Part shown: in pieces, positions 1 through 9,408 of the stretch
How the letters are laid out: every line of letters starts with the position of its first letter
Numbering within the stretch: position 1 is the stretch's first letter
Origin: an uncultured Alphaproteobacteria bacterium
Lineage (GTDB): Bacteria > Pseudomonadota > Alphaproteobacteria > RF32 > CAG-239
Assembly: GCA_902464275.1 (NCBI GenBank)
Contig: CABQIK010000007.1
Location: forward strand, 1-64,000
Reading direction: 5' to 3'
Length of the DNA: 64,000 bases
The notes under the pieces: generated by a model
What the model was told of the DNA's origin: nothing
What the model saw: the letters and a program-made list of their open reading frames with translations, nothing else
Databases searched by the model: none
Program-made: the position numbers and the translations under genes

Positions 1-3000
1 AACTTAGCGTCAAACAACGCCGATTGCGACTGCAAATTCAACCCTGATACATCTGCAGAATCAATCGCTCCCACGGCGGTATATTCATTTTCAAAACCTT
101 TAGCCGTAATTTCAGATGATACTAACAGTCTGCCGGAAAGTTCATCTGCGGCAAACTGCCCGCCCTCGGCAAGCATAACCTGCCCGCCCATGGCGTCAAA
201 ATCAAGCAAGCCTTGCGCTACAATTAATGAGGCGTTGCTTAATGTTGAGGTTCCGTCAAGCACAATATAATTACCGTTACAATCGCCCTCACAGGCGGCG
301 CCGTTCAAAATAATTGTGCCGGTATTAGTAACTGTGGCGCCACCAGTTGCATAAATACCGTAAATTTTCCCTTCCGTACCCTTAACATTAATCGTTCCGC
401 TGTTTTCAACTGAGCCGCCCTCGGCATAAATTCCGTACGCCGTACCGCTTTCTGATGAAACGGTAATCGTGCCGTTGTTGGAAAGAGACGCGTCTTTACC
501 GTACATACCATATGCGTCGCCGCCTTTGGTTGAAACAATAATATTTCCGCCTTCTTGATTTTCAGCCCATTTTTCACTTTCGCCGTATGACAAAATACCA
601 TACGCGTCAGCATTACCCGCTATGGCAGAAATTCTGCCTGAATTTATAAAACCGCCGAATGCCGCCCAAGCCACCATTAAATCATCAGAGGTTGAGGTCA
701 ATTCCATCGCGCCTGAGTTTGTGGTCAAAGTACCGTTGCGCCCCAGATTGATATAAACATTTTTCAGATTGACTGTACCCTCATTGTTAAAGACATCCAT
801 CACCGAAAGCACCGCCTGTTTGGCATTTTGCTTGCTTAGATTAATCTCGCCTTTATTGTAAATATTATAAAATGTACCGGTTTCACCTTCCCATACGCCG
901 TTATTGCTAAATGAGCGCACATTTGACATATCGCCTTTAACATATCCACTTTTGGCATTGGTAAAATAACCGGAACCCGACACATTGCCGATAATTTTAT
1001 TATAGTTGAACATGCTCGGAAAACCGTATAAGTCTTGCAATAAGAAAATATTTCCGTTAATAACTCCCGAATTATACCCGACAGATTCGCCGGCTTTTGT
1101 AAAAAGCCAAACATTGCCGTTTACATTCGCGCCATCCATAATATAAAATTTACCCCCGTTTGAAACAACCGCATACGCTCTGGTTCCGCCAATCATATCA
1201 ATATCACCGTATTGGTGCACTTCAGCGTTGCTTACATATAAGCCATAATTACTTTCATCTCCGCTTGAGGTGCTTTTAATATTGCCTTTATTAACAAGTG
1301 ACATATCCTCAACCCAAATCCCTCTTTTTTGTGAAGTTCCGCTCATGGTAACATTGCCGGTATTAATATTTTCCTTCATGGAATTGCTTAGTCTGACATA
1401 AATCCCGGTAGCTTTTCCTCCGGTTGAATCTTTAAGCTCGCTTACGGTATCAGACTTAATTTCTATATTGCCGGAATTGTTAAAGTTTTGCGTACTGTTA
1501 AAACTCAATCCGATTGCGGTTCCGATATTATCCGATAAGTCCATTTTAATATCACCGCTGTTGGCAAAAACCGTGCTGTCACCGCCGCCGTACGCAAGAC
1601 CAAAGCTGCTCTTGTCAACCGTGCCGCTGATGCTGATAGTTCCGCTGTTTTTAAGCGAGCCCTCGCCGGAAGAATTATATACATAAATTCCGTTATTATT
1701 TTTACCGGTTATAATAATGTCGCCTTGGTTATCAATATTAGCAAAAGAGTCCGATACATTATAAATAAAATCGCCAATCTGTTTCTGAGCTTTAATTGCC
1801 GTGCCTCCATTGGTGTTTGTCAGCTTTATCGTGCCTTTATTAACTATTGAAACTGTAGAATCACCATTCGGAGTATATATGCCGTATTCTCCTGCTTCGC
1901 TTAATCCTCCATATCCTGAAGAATATACACCATTTCCTATTACTTCTATCACTCCCTCATTAATAACCGTTCCTTTATCAGCAAGCCATAAACCCCTCGC
2001 GACGCTGCCTGAAACGGTAATTGTACCTTTATTATATATATTGCCGTCATTATAAATACCGTATGCTTTTGAAGATGACACGCTGATTTTACCCAAAACA
2101 TCATTAACCGCGTCAACTCCTTTTGAATAAATACCGTATCCGGTTGCAGCAAGCTCGTTTGCTTCAACCGTAACCGTACCGTTGTTATGGTTAATATAAG
2201 AGCTTGCAAATGTTTCTTTCATTTCTGCCGAATCATCATCCTGCCCCGGCCGTACATTGCTTATACCTTTTACCGTTCCGTAATTTGTTTTGCTTACAAC
2301 TTTAATGCTTGCATCTTTATAGTTGCCGCCGCCGTACACGCCGACCGCATCATAATTTGCAACATCAATATCTATTATGCCCTTGCCTCCGTCCGGCGAG
2401 CCGTTATCTACCGCCCCGTATACTCCGTATACAGTATTGCTGCCATACCCGCCCAGAGAAATTTTAATTTCACCGGTGCCGCCGCTGCTGCCGTTATATC
2501 CGTAACTGCTGTCATCATATAAAAAGATTCCGCCTATATCGCCTGTATAAGGATCTGAAAATCCGCTGTCAGCGTTAATTTCAATATACCCGTAACCGCC
2601 GTTGGCTCCGTTATAAACTCTGTTATTTTTATAATCTGTCGCAATACCGACGCCAAACCCGTTAATTATAATTTTGCCGGTGCTGTTTTTGCCGTACGCG
2701 TTGTATATCAGCATATCATTATAAACTAAATCCGCACCGGACGAGCTTTTTCCGCCGCCGATACCTATCGCTTCATTATTATCTGAATTATTAATGGTAA
2801 TTGTGCCGGTTGTTTCTGAACCGTTATCTGAATACGCATTAGCCGCCAACCCGCCATTACCGGAGCCTAAAGCCATACCCCGAACAAAGCCTTTTTTGGC
2901 AGTTAAATTAATTTCAGCGTTTCCGCCGTTATAGGCATTAATTAAATTAACCCCTTTCATCCCGTTAATATTACCCGCTTCCGCATTAATGGTAATTTTT

Positions 3001-4649
3001 CCGTTGCCGCCGAAGGCATTATACAAGTAACTGTCTGAACCTGAAGCCATACCGCTGATTTGCGTGTCGCTGTTAAGCTGTTCTCCCTGTGAGGTAATAA
3101 CAATATTACCGATTCCGTTCAGCGCATTATATAAAGTACCCTTGCCGAATATGCCATATATATCGTGCTGACGATAATAGCTGTTTATCGCAATATCGCC
3201 GGTTTTGCCGTTATAAGCGTTAACCACCTGCGCGTTGCTTGTATCAGGCGTGCCGAGCCCTGCCAAAACATGGTCTTTAAACGTATCTTTATTACTAACC
3301 GCGTCAATCGTTATGGACGCGTCTTCTGATTTAGCGTTAAACAGGCGCGATGTCGGATTATCGGCATTGGCAAATCCGATAATTTTACCGTCGCTGTCGG
3401 TTACTTTATTGCTCTCGTCAACCGCCAAAACTTTATTATTGGCAACATCGGAATCCCCGCTGTCTTCAGCCTTTAAACAAACTTCTTCACCGGTTTTTCG
3501 GGTGTATCCGCCCAAACACCCCGTAAATTGATAATAAGTGCCGGTCGTGTCCGTACACGGCGAACAAGCCGCGCCCGTCGGACAAACGGTTAATTTATAA
3601 ACTGAGGTATCGCAAGTTGCCCCTTCCGGTCTTTCCACGCATGATTTTTCGTCTGCTTCCACAAAATAGCCGCTCTGACAACCGTTAAATTTGTAATACT
3701 TTCCGTTTGAATCGGTACAATCTCCGCAAATTCCGTTTTTCGGACATGAAGTCATCGTATAAACTGAGGTATCGCAAGGTTCAAGCTGCTTTTGCGCGCA
3801 TGATTTTCCATCTTCCGCCATAATGTAGCCGTCATTGCATGAATTTAATTTATAATGCTTGCCCGCTAAATCGGTACATTCCCCGCAAACCCCGTTATCA
3901 GGACAGCCGCCGGTTATCGGATAAAGAGTTGTATCGCAAGTCTGCACTTGGTCTTGCAAACATGAAAGCCCGTCTGCGCTCATACTATACCCGCTATTGC
4001 AAGAATTAAGTTTATAATGTACCCCTAAGTTGTCGGAACAAGAGAAGCAAGTGCCATTGCTCGGACATCCGCCGGTTATCGGATAAGTGGTTGTATTGCA
4101 GGTTGAGGGCGTTGGGTCGTCGCCGCCGTTATTGTCGCTTTCATCACTGCCTCCGCCGCCACCGCCGCTGAGGGCAAGCGCCGCGCCGCCGCCGATTAAA
4201 GCCGCGCCGCCAATCCAAGCCCACATATTAGATTTTTCGGCACTGCTGGTATAAACCGGCATGGTATAATCGGTGCTGCGCCAGTTGGCTCCGGCTTGCA
4301 CCGGCGCTGAATTAATAAAACTTTCCCAATGCGCAATTTCCCATCTGCAAGGCGGAGTTCCTGAAGCTCCAGCCGCTCTGAACGTGTTATAGGCCTTAGC
4401 GTCCCGACGCTTTACCGCCACGCAAACTCCGGTATCGCCGTCAGCGTTTACCGCGTCAATATTCAACCCGCGGCTTACCGCTTCATGCAATGAAACAACA
4501 TCGCCGCGCGCCGCCATTCTATACATTGAACCGAAATCATCCGGCGGAAGCGGTCGCATATACGCCTCTGTTGTACTAACAAAAGTTGCCGTTATTAACA
4601 CATTGCTTAAAACACAAACAAGGGCTTTTTTACAAAAAGTTCTGAGCAT
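1..4649 (-). CDS. Giant repetitive surface protein/adhesin, N-terminal 1549 codons (3' end outside window)
   Basis: The frame is open from an ATG at 4649 (AAGGCGGG upstream) through the left edge. It starts with a signal peptide (cleavage likely after TTEA, about residue 29), then a 70-residue ankyrin-like stretch, a Gly/Ala-rich hydrophobic segment (GGAALIGGGAALALSGGG) and an acidic linker. Four Cys-rich repeats of about 50 residues follow (3477-4100), with pattern C-TT/SY-CP-G-C-CxD-YK-N/GC-GY-C. The remaining 1100 or so residues are short repeats rich in N, G, I and T (NxGTITVSG, YGIYxxG), typical of a beta-helix passenger of autotransporter-like adhesins. Expected on the cell surface; the translocator or anchoring domain must lie beyond position 1. 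It could also be a TPS-type exoprotein. Family assignment rests on composition and repeat periodicity. Confidence 0.85.
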   Translation of the reverse strand, partial: MLRTFCKKALVCVLSNVLITATFVSTTEAYMRPLPPDDFGSMYRMAARGDVVSLHEAVSRGLNIDAVNADGDTGVCVAVKRRDAKAYNTFRAAGASGTPPCRWEIAHWESFINSAPVQAGANWRSTDYTMPVYTSSAEKSNMWAWIGGAALIGGGAALALSGGGGGGSDESDNNGGDDPTPSTCNTTTYPITGGCPSNGTCFSCSDNLGVHYKLNSCNSGYSMSADGLSCLQDQVQTCDTTLYPITGGCPDNGVCGECTDLAGKHYKLNSCNDGYIMAEDGKSCAQKQLEPCDTSVYTMTSCPKNGICGDCTDSNGKYYKFNGCQSGYFVEADEKSCVERPEGATCDTSVYKLTVCPTGAACSPCTDTTGTYYQFTGCLGGYTRKTGEEVCLKAEDSGDSDVANNKVLAVDESNKVTDSDGKIIGFANADNPTSRLFNAKSEDASITIDAVSNKDTFKDHVLAGLGTPDTSNAQVVNAYNGKTGDIAINSYYRQHDIYGIFGKGTLYNALNGIGNIVITSQGEQLNSDTQISGMASGSDSYLYNAFGGNGKITINAEAGNINGMKGVNLINAYNGGNAEINLTAKKGFVRGMALGSGNGGLAANAYSDNGSETTGTITINNSDNNEAIGIGGGKSSSGADLVYNDMLIYNAYGKNSTGKIIINGFGVGIATDYKNNRVYNGANGGYGYIEINADSGFSDPYTGDIGGIFLYDDSSYGYNGSSGGTGEIKISLGGYGSNTVYGVYGAVDNGSPDGGKGIIDIDVANYDAVGVYGGGNYKDASIKVVSKTNYGTVKGISNVRPGQDDDSAEMKETFASSYINHNNGTVTVEANELAATGYGIYSKGVDAVNDVLGKISVSSSKAYGIYNDGNIYNKGTITVSGSVARGLWLADKGTVINEGVIEVIGNGVYSSGYGGLSEAGEYGIYTPNGDSTVSIVNKGTIKLTNTNGGTAIKAQKQIGDFIYNVSDSFANIDNQGDIIITGKNNNGIYVYNSSGEGSLKNSGTISISGTVDKSSFGLAYGGGDSTVFANSGDIKMDLSDNIGTAIGLSFNSTQNFNNSGNIEIKSDTVSELKDSTGGKATGIYVRLSNSMKENINTGNVTMSGTSQKRGIWVEDMSLVNKGNIKSTSSGDESNYGLYVSNAEVHQYGDIDMIGGTRAYAVVSNGGKFYIMDGANVNGNVWLFTKAGESVGYNSGVINGNIFLLQDLYGFPSMFNYNKIIGNVSGSGYFTNAKSGYVKGDMSNVRSFSNNGVWEGETGTFYNIYNKGEINLSKQNAKQAVLSVMDVFNNEGTVNLKNVYINLGRNGTLTTNSGAMELTSTSDDLMVAWAAFGGFINSGRISAIAGNADAYGILSYGESEKWAENQEGGNIIVSTKGGDAYGMYGKDASLSNNGTITVSSESGTAYGIYAEGGSVENSGTINVKGTEGKIYGIYATGGATVTNTGTIILNGAACEGDCNGNYIVLDGTSTLSNASLIVAQGLLDFDAMGGQVMLAEGGQFAADELSGRLLVSSEITAKGFENEYTAVGAIDSADVSGLNLQSQSALFDAK
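3477..4100 (-). repeat. Four tandem Cys-rich repeats inside the adhesin
   Basis: Four consecutive repeats of about 50 residues each begin CNTTTYPIT, CDTTLYPIT, CDTSVYTMT and CDTSVYKLT. Each holds six cysteines, a YYK/HYK-N/G-C core and a GY motif. Cys spacing is kept while the rest varies, which suggests disulfide-stabilised EGF-like modules outside the cytoplasm. Confidence 0.75.
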
Positions 4650-4684
4650 TTGCACCCGCCTTAACAGTTTTTATACATATTTTT

Positions 4685-4718
4685 AGCTTTATTAAACCAC
4701 CAAATACTTAATAAAGCT
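4685..4718. promoter_or_regulatory. 11-bp inverted repeat upstream of the adhesin gene
   Basis: AGCTTTATTAA and TTAATAAAGCT are perfect complements separated by 12 bases, ending 36 bases before the adhesin start. There is no T-run in the direction of transcription, so a regulator-binding site or leader hairpin fits better than a terminator. Confidence 0.4.
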
Positions 4719-4729
4719 TTACTTAAACA

Positions 4730-4756
4730 AAAAAGCCGGTAGTTTTCCGGCTTTTT
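4730..4756 (-). terminator. Rho-independent terminator of the 51-aa peptide gene
   Basis: AAAAAGCCGG pairs with CCGGCTTTTT (10 bp, 7-base loop), followed on the minus strand by TTTTTTG. It lies 23 bases after the stop of the small Cys-cluster gene and separates it from the adhesin. Confidence 0.8.
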
Positions 4757-4778
4757 AAGGCGCAATCAGAATATTGCT

Positions 4779-4934
4779 TTATTTTGAAGTCCACTCCGCG
4801 GTTTCAATTTCAACCACTTCTTCGTCATCATCGTCCATTTTGTTGCATCCGCAACCACAGCCTTTGCCTGATGACGCTTTTTTATCGGTTTTCCACGCGG
4901 CGCCCGATTTTTTATTATCATAACTCTGTTTCAT
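4779..4934 (-). CDS. Small 51-aa peptide with a CGCGC cysteine cluster
   Basis: ATG at 4934 is preceded by AAAGGAAACAAT, a good ribosome-binding site, and a terminator follows the stop. The peptide has a Lys/Ser-rich N-terminal half, the motif GKGCGCGCNK at residues 23-32, then an acidic run (DDDDEEVVEIE) and the end AEWTSK. There is no signal peptide or membrane segment. Three alternating cysteines between a basic and an acidic half suggest metal binding or a redox role, but I know no named family. It has its own RBS and terminator, so it looks like an independent transcription unit. Confidence 0.7.
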   Translation of the reverse strand: MKQSYDNKKSGAAWKTDKKASSGKGCGCGCNKMDDDDEEVVEIETAEWTSK

Positions 4935-5050
4935 ATTGTTTCCTTTCAACAAATTACCAAAAACCTTTAAGCTATCCGCTCAAGGCACCAAACAATATAA
5001 ATACGGCGCGTAATTTTTTAATCTGACCATTAGGTTAATTTAAAAGTAAA

Positions 5051-5078
5051 ACTCCCGACAGTATAAACTATCGGGAGT
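5051..5078 (-). terminator. Terminator after the 176-aa hypothetical gene
   Basis: ACTCCCGA and TCGGGAGT form an 8-bp stem, followed on the minus strand by TTTTACTTTTA. It lies 20 bases past the stop at 5098. Confidence 0.75.
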
Positions 5079-5097
5079 CAAAAAGTTTTCGCGGAAA

Positions 5098-5628
5098 TTA
5101 CCAGAAAATCTGCTGTTTTGCCACTTTTGCCGGAACATTGCCGCGGTACAAAATGCAGTTAAGCACATGGCGGTCAAGCTCGGCGTTGTATACGTCTGAC
5201 CATGAGTTTGCATCAGCGTAAAGCTCAAATGCGGTCACCACATTTCTGAGGCTTTCCGGAATTTGCGACAATACTTCATACACTGACGGCGCCACGCGCC
5301 CGCAAGAAGAGCAACCGTGATAAGTGATGATTTCCGTCACTTTATTCAAATGCTCCGCCGGCATAATCGGTACCACGCGGTTAGCGTAACTGCCATGAAA
5401 GATGTCGCCGCCTGCCACCCAAAACTTGGTGCCTTCCGGCTTGCCTTTGATTGAAAACTTCAATTCATCAGCCGAGGCGCCTGAGATAACCGGGCGAATC
5501 TTTTTTGCCAACTTCATCGCAAGCTCCTGCGGCAGGTTGTCTTCCATTTTGTTCAGCTCGCTTAATTTGCGGGCAATGAGCGGTGAAGGGCTGATCAGCG
5601 GGTTCACCACTTTAATTGCTTGATTCAT
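5098..5628 (-). CDS. Conserved-looking hypothetical protein, 176 aa, CSSC motif
   Basis: The frame runs from ATG 5628 to 5098 between two terminators, so it is a single-gene unit. The protein is soluble, with no signal peptide. The first third is helical and charged; a middle part (FSIKGKPEGTKFWVAGGD, YANRVVPIMPAEHL) looks like a small beta domain; then comes YHGCSSCGRVAPSVYEVL with a CxxC pair, and the end is NCILYRGNVPAKVAKQQIFW. I do not recognise the family. The CxxC could bind metal or act in redox chemistry. Codons such as CTC, CGC and GCG are more frequent than in several neighbours, which may indicate a different origin; this was judged by eye. Confidence 0.8.
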   Translation of the reverse strand: MNQAIKVVNPLISPSPLIARKLSELNKMEDNLPQELAMKLAKKIRPVISGASADELKFSIKGKPEGTKFWVAGGDIFHGSYANRVVPIMPAEHLNKVTEIITYHGCSSCGRVAPSVYEVLSQIPESLRNVVTAFELYADANSWSDVYNAELDRHVLNCILYRGNVPAKVAKQQIFW

Positions 5629-5654
5629 ACTTTTGTTTTTAGAGTTTCATGTTA

Positions 5655-5694
5655 AAAATCCCTGAGGTTACCTGAGGTAACAATCAGGGATTTT
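5655..5694. terminator. Bidirectional hairpin terminator
   Basis: AAAATCCCTGA pairs with TCAGGGATTTT around a loop containing a second short inverted repeat (GGTTACCTGAGGTAAC). T-runs are present on both sides. It terminates the minus-strand gene at 5708 and insulates the gene at 5628. Confidence 0.75.
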
Positions 5695-5707
5695 CTTTTT
5701 CTGAAGG

Positions 5708-6112
5708 CTATCTGAGGTTTTCAAACGCCTCGTTGAGCAATGTTAAGATATAACACCACTTGTCTTGGCGCTCTCTGTCGCTTTCCTCAGAGTACCAGTT
5801 TTTCCACACTCTGTTGTAAAGCCAGGCAAAGTCAGCATAGCTGAAACTTTCAAGCTCTTCCCTCGTGATGCTGTATAAATATTCATCACTCGGAAACGGC
5901 CGACCGGAAGGAAGCACATCACCTCGCTGATCAATGTCTTCCACACTCGCGTCCTCAGTCGCTGCAACCAGTTCTCTGATAGGGTCGTGGTAGTATTGCT
6001 CAAAGCGCTCCTTTTGGGCTTTCTCTTTCTGCTCAGCGCGATAACGAATTGTAACCACAAGGGCGATAATCGCCAGCGCAACGCATGCGCAAATAAATAC
6101 AAGACTGTTCAT
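5708..6112 (-). CDS. Single-pass membrane hypothetical protein, 134 aa
   Basis: I place the start at ATG 6112 (MNSLVFICACVALAIIALVV), which puts a single transmembrane helix at residues 3-22. An upstream in-frame ATG at 6211 would overlap the end of rnd and add a basic tail. After the helix come a charged coiled-coil-like stretch (RAEQKEKAQKERFEQYY) and an acidic Trp/Tyr-rich domain (YSITREELESFSYADFAWLYNRVW) likely facing the cytoplasm. No family is recognised. The RBS is weak. A promoter may lie in the AT-rich stretch at 6130-6175. Confidence 0.65.
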   Translation of the reverse strand: MNSLVFICACVALAIIALVVTIRYRAEQKEKAQKERFEQYYHDPIRELVAATEDASVEDIDQRGDVLPSGRPFPSDEYLYSITREELESFSYADFAWLYNRVWKNWYSEESDRERQDKWCYILTLLNEAFENLR

Positions 6113-6191
6113 AATATAAAAAAAAATTTGGTTTCCAATTACACAGTAGCGAATCTTTTTGCAAAAATCAACAAAAATTTGACATAAATTT

Positions 6192-7364
6192 TTAGTCAGA
6201 CGTTTCTGCAATCACAATATCCTTAATGCCGGTGTCATATTTAATGCTCGCTTTGCCTTTGCGGAACAGCAGCGCCGTTTTGCCGAAAATATCATACCGC
6301 CATCCTTTCAGCGCCGGATTAGTCTTGTCGTTGTTACCGCAGGCAATATCGCGCAAATCTTGCTCTGAGGCTATTAAATGCGCCACCACGCCCTCTTGCT
6401 CGCTTTTAATTTTAAGCAAAAGTTTTAAGACCTCAATTAAAGCGCTTGCCGCCGGCGGAATATGAACCTGCCGCGCGCGGTCAATTTTTTGCAGCTCCGA
6501 GCTGAACGGCATATCCAAAGCTTTGCCCACCACTTCAAGAATCTCGCGCCCGAGCTTGCCTTTTTGCACATCTTGCGGCAAATTGCGCACCTTATATAAA
6601 TCCGCCTCCGTTTTTGGCGCCACCGCCGCCACATTAACCAAAATATCGTCTTTCATAATGGTGTGCCGCGGAGTGTTAAACTTAACCGCCCGACGCTCAC
6701 GCCACGCCGCCAGCTCTTTTAAAACCGCCAAAAACTGCGCGCCATGCACCGAGTGCCTTATTTTAAGCCATGCGCTTTCAGGGTCGGGCTTGTAAATTTC
6801 TTCATCGCATAAAGCCGCGATCTCTTCTTTAATCCACTCTTTGCGGTTATGCTCTTTTAAATATTTATCCAAATACAAATAGCACGGAATTAAATACGTA
6901 ACGTCGCGCAAAGCATATTCCAGTTGCTTAACATCAAGCGGACGCTTACTCCAGTCGGTCAAGCGACTTGACTTATCAAGCTCAACTTTGGTAACTTCCG
7001 CCACCAACGTGCTGTAACTGACCGAAGCGCCAAACCCGCACACCATGGCGGCAATTTGCGTATCAAACACCGGCTGCGGAATTTTTCCGCTTAAATTATA
7101 AAAAATTTCAATATCCTGCCGTCCGGAATGAAAAACCTTTAAAATATTTTTATCCTGCATAATGGCAAAAAACGGCTCCAAATTAAGCCCATTTGACAAC
7201 GGGTCAATAATCGCGGCGTCATCAAGCCAACCCACTTGCAGCAAGCACAATTTTGAAAAATATGTTTTTTCGCGCACAAATTCCGAATCTATGGTAACAA
7301 ATTTTTGTTTCTTCAGCACTTGGCACAAGCTTTCAAGCTCTGCCTGATTTTCAATTATTTGCAT
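6192..7364 (-). CDS. rnd: Ribonuclease D
   Basis: A 390-aa 3'-5' exoribonuclease that trims tRNA precursors in the cytoplasm. The DEDD-type exonuclease domain fills the first half: DSEF (motif I), HSGRQDIEIF (motif II), FDTQIAAMV, and YALRDVTYL with the Tyr-x3-Asp motif III. An HRDC-like helical domain follows (WLKIRHSV, LAAWRERRA). I take ATG 7364 because AAAGGAAAAACA precedes it; a longer frame to 7394 has no ribosome-binding site. It is divergent from aspS with about 130 bases between them. Length fits bacterial RNase D. Confidence 0.93.
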   Translation of the reverse strand: MQIIENQAELESLCQVLKKQKFVTIDSEFVREKTYFSKLCLLQVGWLDDAAIIDPLSNGLNLEPFFAIMQDKNILKVFHSGRQDIEIFYNLSGKIPQPVFDTQIAAMVCGFGASVSYSTLVAEVTKVELDKSSRLTDWSKRPLDVKQLEYALRDVTYLIPCYLYLDKYLKEHNRKEWIKEEIAALCDEEIYKPDPESAWLKIRHSVHGAQFLAVLKELAAWRERRAVKFNTPRHTIMKDDILVNVAAVAPKTEADLYKVRNLPQDVQKGKLGREILEVVGKALDMPFSSELQKIDRARQVHIPPAASALIEVLKLLLKIKSEQEGVVAHLIASEQDLRDIACGNNDKTNPALKGWRYDIFGKTALLFRKGKASIKYDTGIKDIVIAETSD

Positions 7365-7496
7365 TGTTTTTCCTTTTAATACCTTCTTTTCCAAGATAGT
7401 TCCGATTGCTTAATATTTTTTTAATTTTATTGTTGCTTTTATCTGAAAAGGGCTCTACAACTGAAAAAGTTGTTTTAACATTTTATTGAGGAAAAA

Positions 7497-9263
7497 ATGA
7501 ACGAATACCGCACTCACACTTGCGGAGAGCTCCGCAGTTCCGATGTCGGCAAAAAAGTTAAGCTGGCCGGCTGGATACATCGTAAACGCAACTTAGGCAA
7601 CCTGTGCTTTGTTGATTTACGAGATCATTACGGATTAACCCAATGTGTGGTGGATTCTTCTTCCGATTTGTTTGAAAAAATTGAAAACATCAGGGTTGAA
7701 AGCGTTGTCGGCTTTGAGGGCGAAGTTGTTGCCCGCGAGAGCGTCAACAAAAATATGCCGACCGGCGATATTGAAGTTAAAGTATCAGCCTTAACCGTAT
7801 ATTCTGAAGCCGATGTTTTGCCGATTCAGGTTTTCGGCGAAGACGACGCGCCGGAAGAACTGCGCTTAAAGTATCGTTTTCTTGACTTGCGCAAAGAACG
7901 CATTCACAACAACATTATTTTGCGCTCCAAGGTTATTGCCGAAATGCGCCGCTTAATGACCGAACAAGGCTTTACCGAATATCAAACCCCGATTTTAACT
8001 GCCTCATCTCCTGAAGGCGCGCGTGACTTTTTGGTTCCGTCACGTATTAACCCCGGCAAGTTTTACGCTCTGCCGCAAGCCCCGCAACAGTTTAAGCAAT
8101 TGCTTATGGTTTCGGGCTTTGACCGTTATTTTCAAATTGCGCCGTGCTTCCGCGATGAAGACCCGCGCGCTGACCGCAGCCCGGGCGAATTTTATCAGCT
8201 TGATATGGAAATGTCTTTTGCCACGCAGGAAGACGTGTTTAAAGTTTTAGAACACACCATGGGCGGCATTTTTAACAAATTTTCGGGCGGTAAAAAAGTT
8301 GATCAGGCTCCGTTTATCCGCATTCCGTTTAAGGAATCAATGTTAAAATACGGCTCCGATAAGCCTGACTTGCGCAACCCGCTGGTTATTCAAGACGCCA
8401 CTTCGTTCTTTTACAACTCCGGTTTCGGTGTTTATGATTCCAAAGTCATCGCCGGTGAAAAAATCCGCGCCATTGTTGCGCCTCAAGCCGGTGACAAGCC
8501 GCGCTCATTCTTTGATAAGCTTGACGCTTACGCTAAAGCTGAGAGTATGGGTGGCATTGCCTATGTTGCGCTTTCGGCAAACGGTCCTAAAGGCATTGCC
8601 AAATATTTTTCGGCTGAAAAAATGGCGGAGCTTAAAACCACATTCGGCGTAAATGAAGGCGATGCGATTGTCTTTATGGGCGGCGGTGAAAAAGTATTAA
8701 ACAAATTTGCCGGCAAAGTACGTAACAAAATGGGCGAAGAATTAGGCCTGTTTGATTACAACTCATTCAAACTCTGCTGGATTGTTGATTTTCCGATGTA
8801 TGAAGAAAATGACGAAACCGGCGAAATTGAATTTTCGCACAATCCGTTTTCAATGCCGCAAGGCGGTATGGACGCTTTGCAAAACAAGCACCCGCTTGAA
8901 ATTTTGGCTTATCAGTATGATATGGTCTGCAACGGGGTTGAACTTGCTTCCGGCGCGGTTCGCAACCACAAGCCTGAAATTATGTACAAAGCGTTTGAAA
9001 TTGCCGGTTACGACCACAGCGTGGTTGATAACAAGTTCGGCGGCATGATTAATGCCTTTAAATACGGCGCTCCTCCGCACGCCGGCGGTGCTCCCGGAAT
9101 TGACCGCACGGTTATGCTCTTGCTTGACGAGCCGATTATCCGCGACGTGATTATCTTTCCTCTCAACGGCAAAGCGCAAGACTTAATGATGCAGGCGCCA
9201 AACACCGTTACTGAAAAACAGCTTAAAGAATTGCACATTAAGCTTGATTTAGATGAAAAATAA
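7497..9263 (+). CDS. aspS: Aspartyl-tRNA synthetase
   Basis: A 588-aa class II synthetase that charges tRNA-Asp with aspartate. The N-terminal OB anticodon-binding domain (1-110) contains [19 protein letters not shown]. The catalytic core has [15 protein letters not shown] (motif 2) and [13 protein letters not shown] (motif 3), with the bacterial GAD insertion between (about 280-420). RBS GAGGAAAAA precedes the ATG. The Leu in RNLGN matches tRNA-Asp-specific enzymes such as E. coli rather than the His of non-discriminating forms; this is a weak clue from memory. A terminator follows at 9282. Confidence 0.97.
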   Translation: MNEYRTHTCGELRSSDVGKKVKLAGWIHRKRNLGNLCFVDLRDHYGLTQCVVDSSSDLFEKIENIRVESVVGFEGEVVARESVNKNMPTGDIEVKVSALTVYSEADVLPIQVFGEDDAPEELRLKYRFLDLRKERIHNNIILRSKVIAEMRRLMTEQGFTEYQTPILTASSPEGARDFLVPSRINPGKFYALPQAPQQFKQLLMVSGFDRYFQIAPCFRDEDPRADRSPGEFYQLDMEMSFATQEDVFKVLEHTMGGIFNKFSGGKKVDQAPFIRIPFKESMLKYGSDKPDLRNPLVIQDATSFFYNSGFGVYDSKVIAGEKIRAIVAPQAGDKPRSFFDKLDAYAKAESMGGIAYVALSANGPKGIAKYFSAEKMAELKTTFGVNEGDAIVFMGGGEKVLNKFAGKVRNKMGEELGLFDYNSFKLCWIVDFPMYEENDETGEIEFSHNPFSMPQGGMDALQNKHPLEILAYQYDMVCNGVELASGAVRNHKPEIMYKAFEIAGYDHSVVDNKFGGMINAFKYGAPPHAGGAPGIDRTVMLLLDEPIIRDVIIFPLNGKAQDLMMQAPNTVTEKQLKELHIKLDLDEK

Positions 9264-9281
9264 CCATTATCAAAAACTTAT

Positions 9282-9306
9282 AAAACCGCTCAGATGAGCG
9301 GTTTTA
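9282..9306 (+). terminator. aspS terminator
   Basis: AAAACCGCT and AGCGGTTTT pair around CAGATG, followed by ATTTTG, 18 bases after the aspS stop. Confidence 0.8.
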
Positions 9307-9340
9307 TTTTGCCTTAACACCTGCCTCTAAGCAAATTCAG

Positions 9341-9386
9341 ACAAATTAAAAGGCTCTTGCCGTTAAGCAAGAGCCTTTTAATTTGT
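9341..9386. terminator. 20-bp perfect hairpin, terminator of the pilin-like gene
   Basis: ACAAATTAAAAGGCTCTTGC is perfectly complementary to 9367-9386 with a 6-base loop. It sits downstream of the minus-strand pilin-like gene and can act in both directions. Confidence 0.8.
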
Positions 9387-9408
9387 GTATTAACACCAAC
9401 CTGTAAGA

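Noticed and set aside
4784..5026. Plus-strand frame opposite the Cys-cluster peptide
   Set aside because: No RBS and it crosses the small gene's RBS; the minus-strand gene has both an RBS and a terminator.
7457..7476. ACAACT-GAAAA-AGTTGT hairpin with T-run before aspS as an attenuator
   Set aside because: Only six A/T-rich base pairs and no leader peptide or T-box feature; could be chance.
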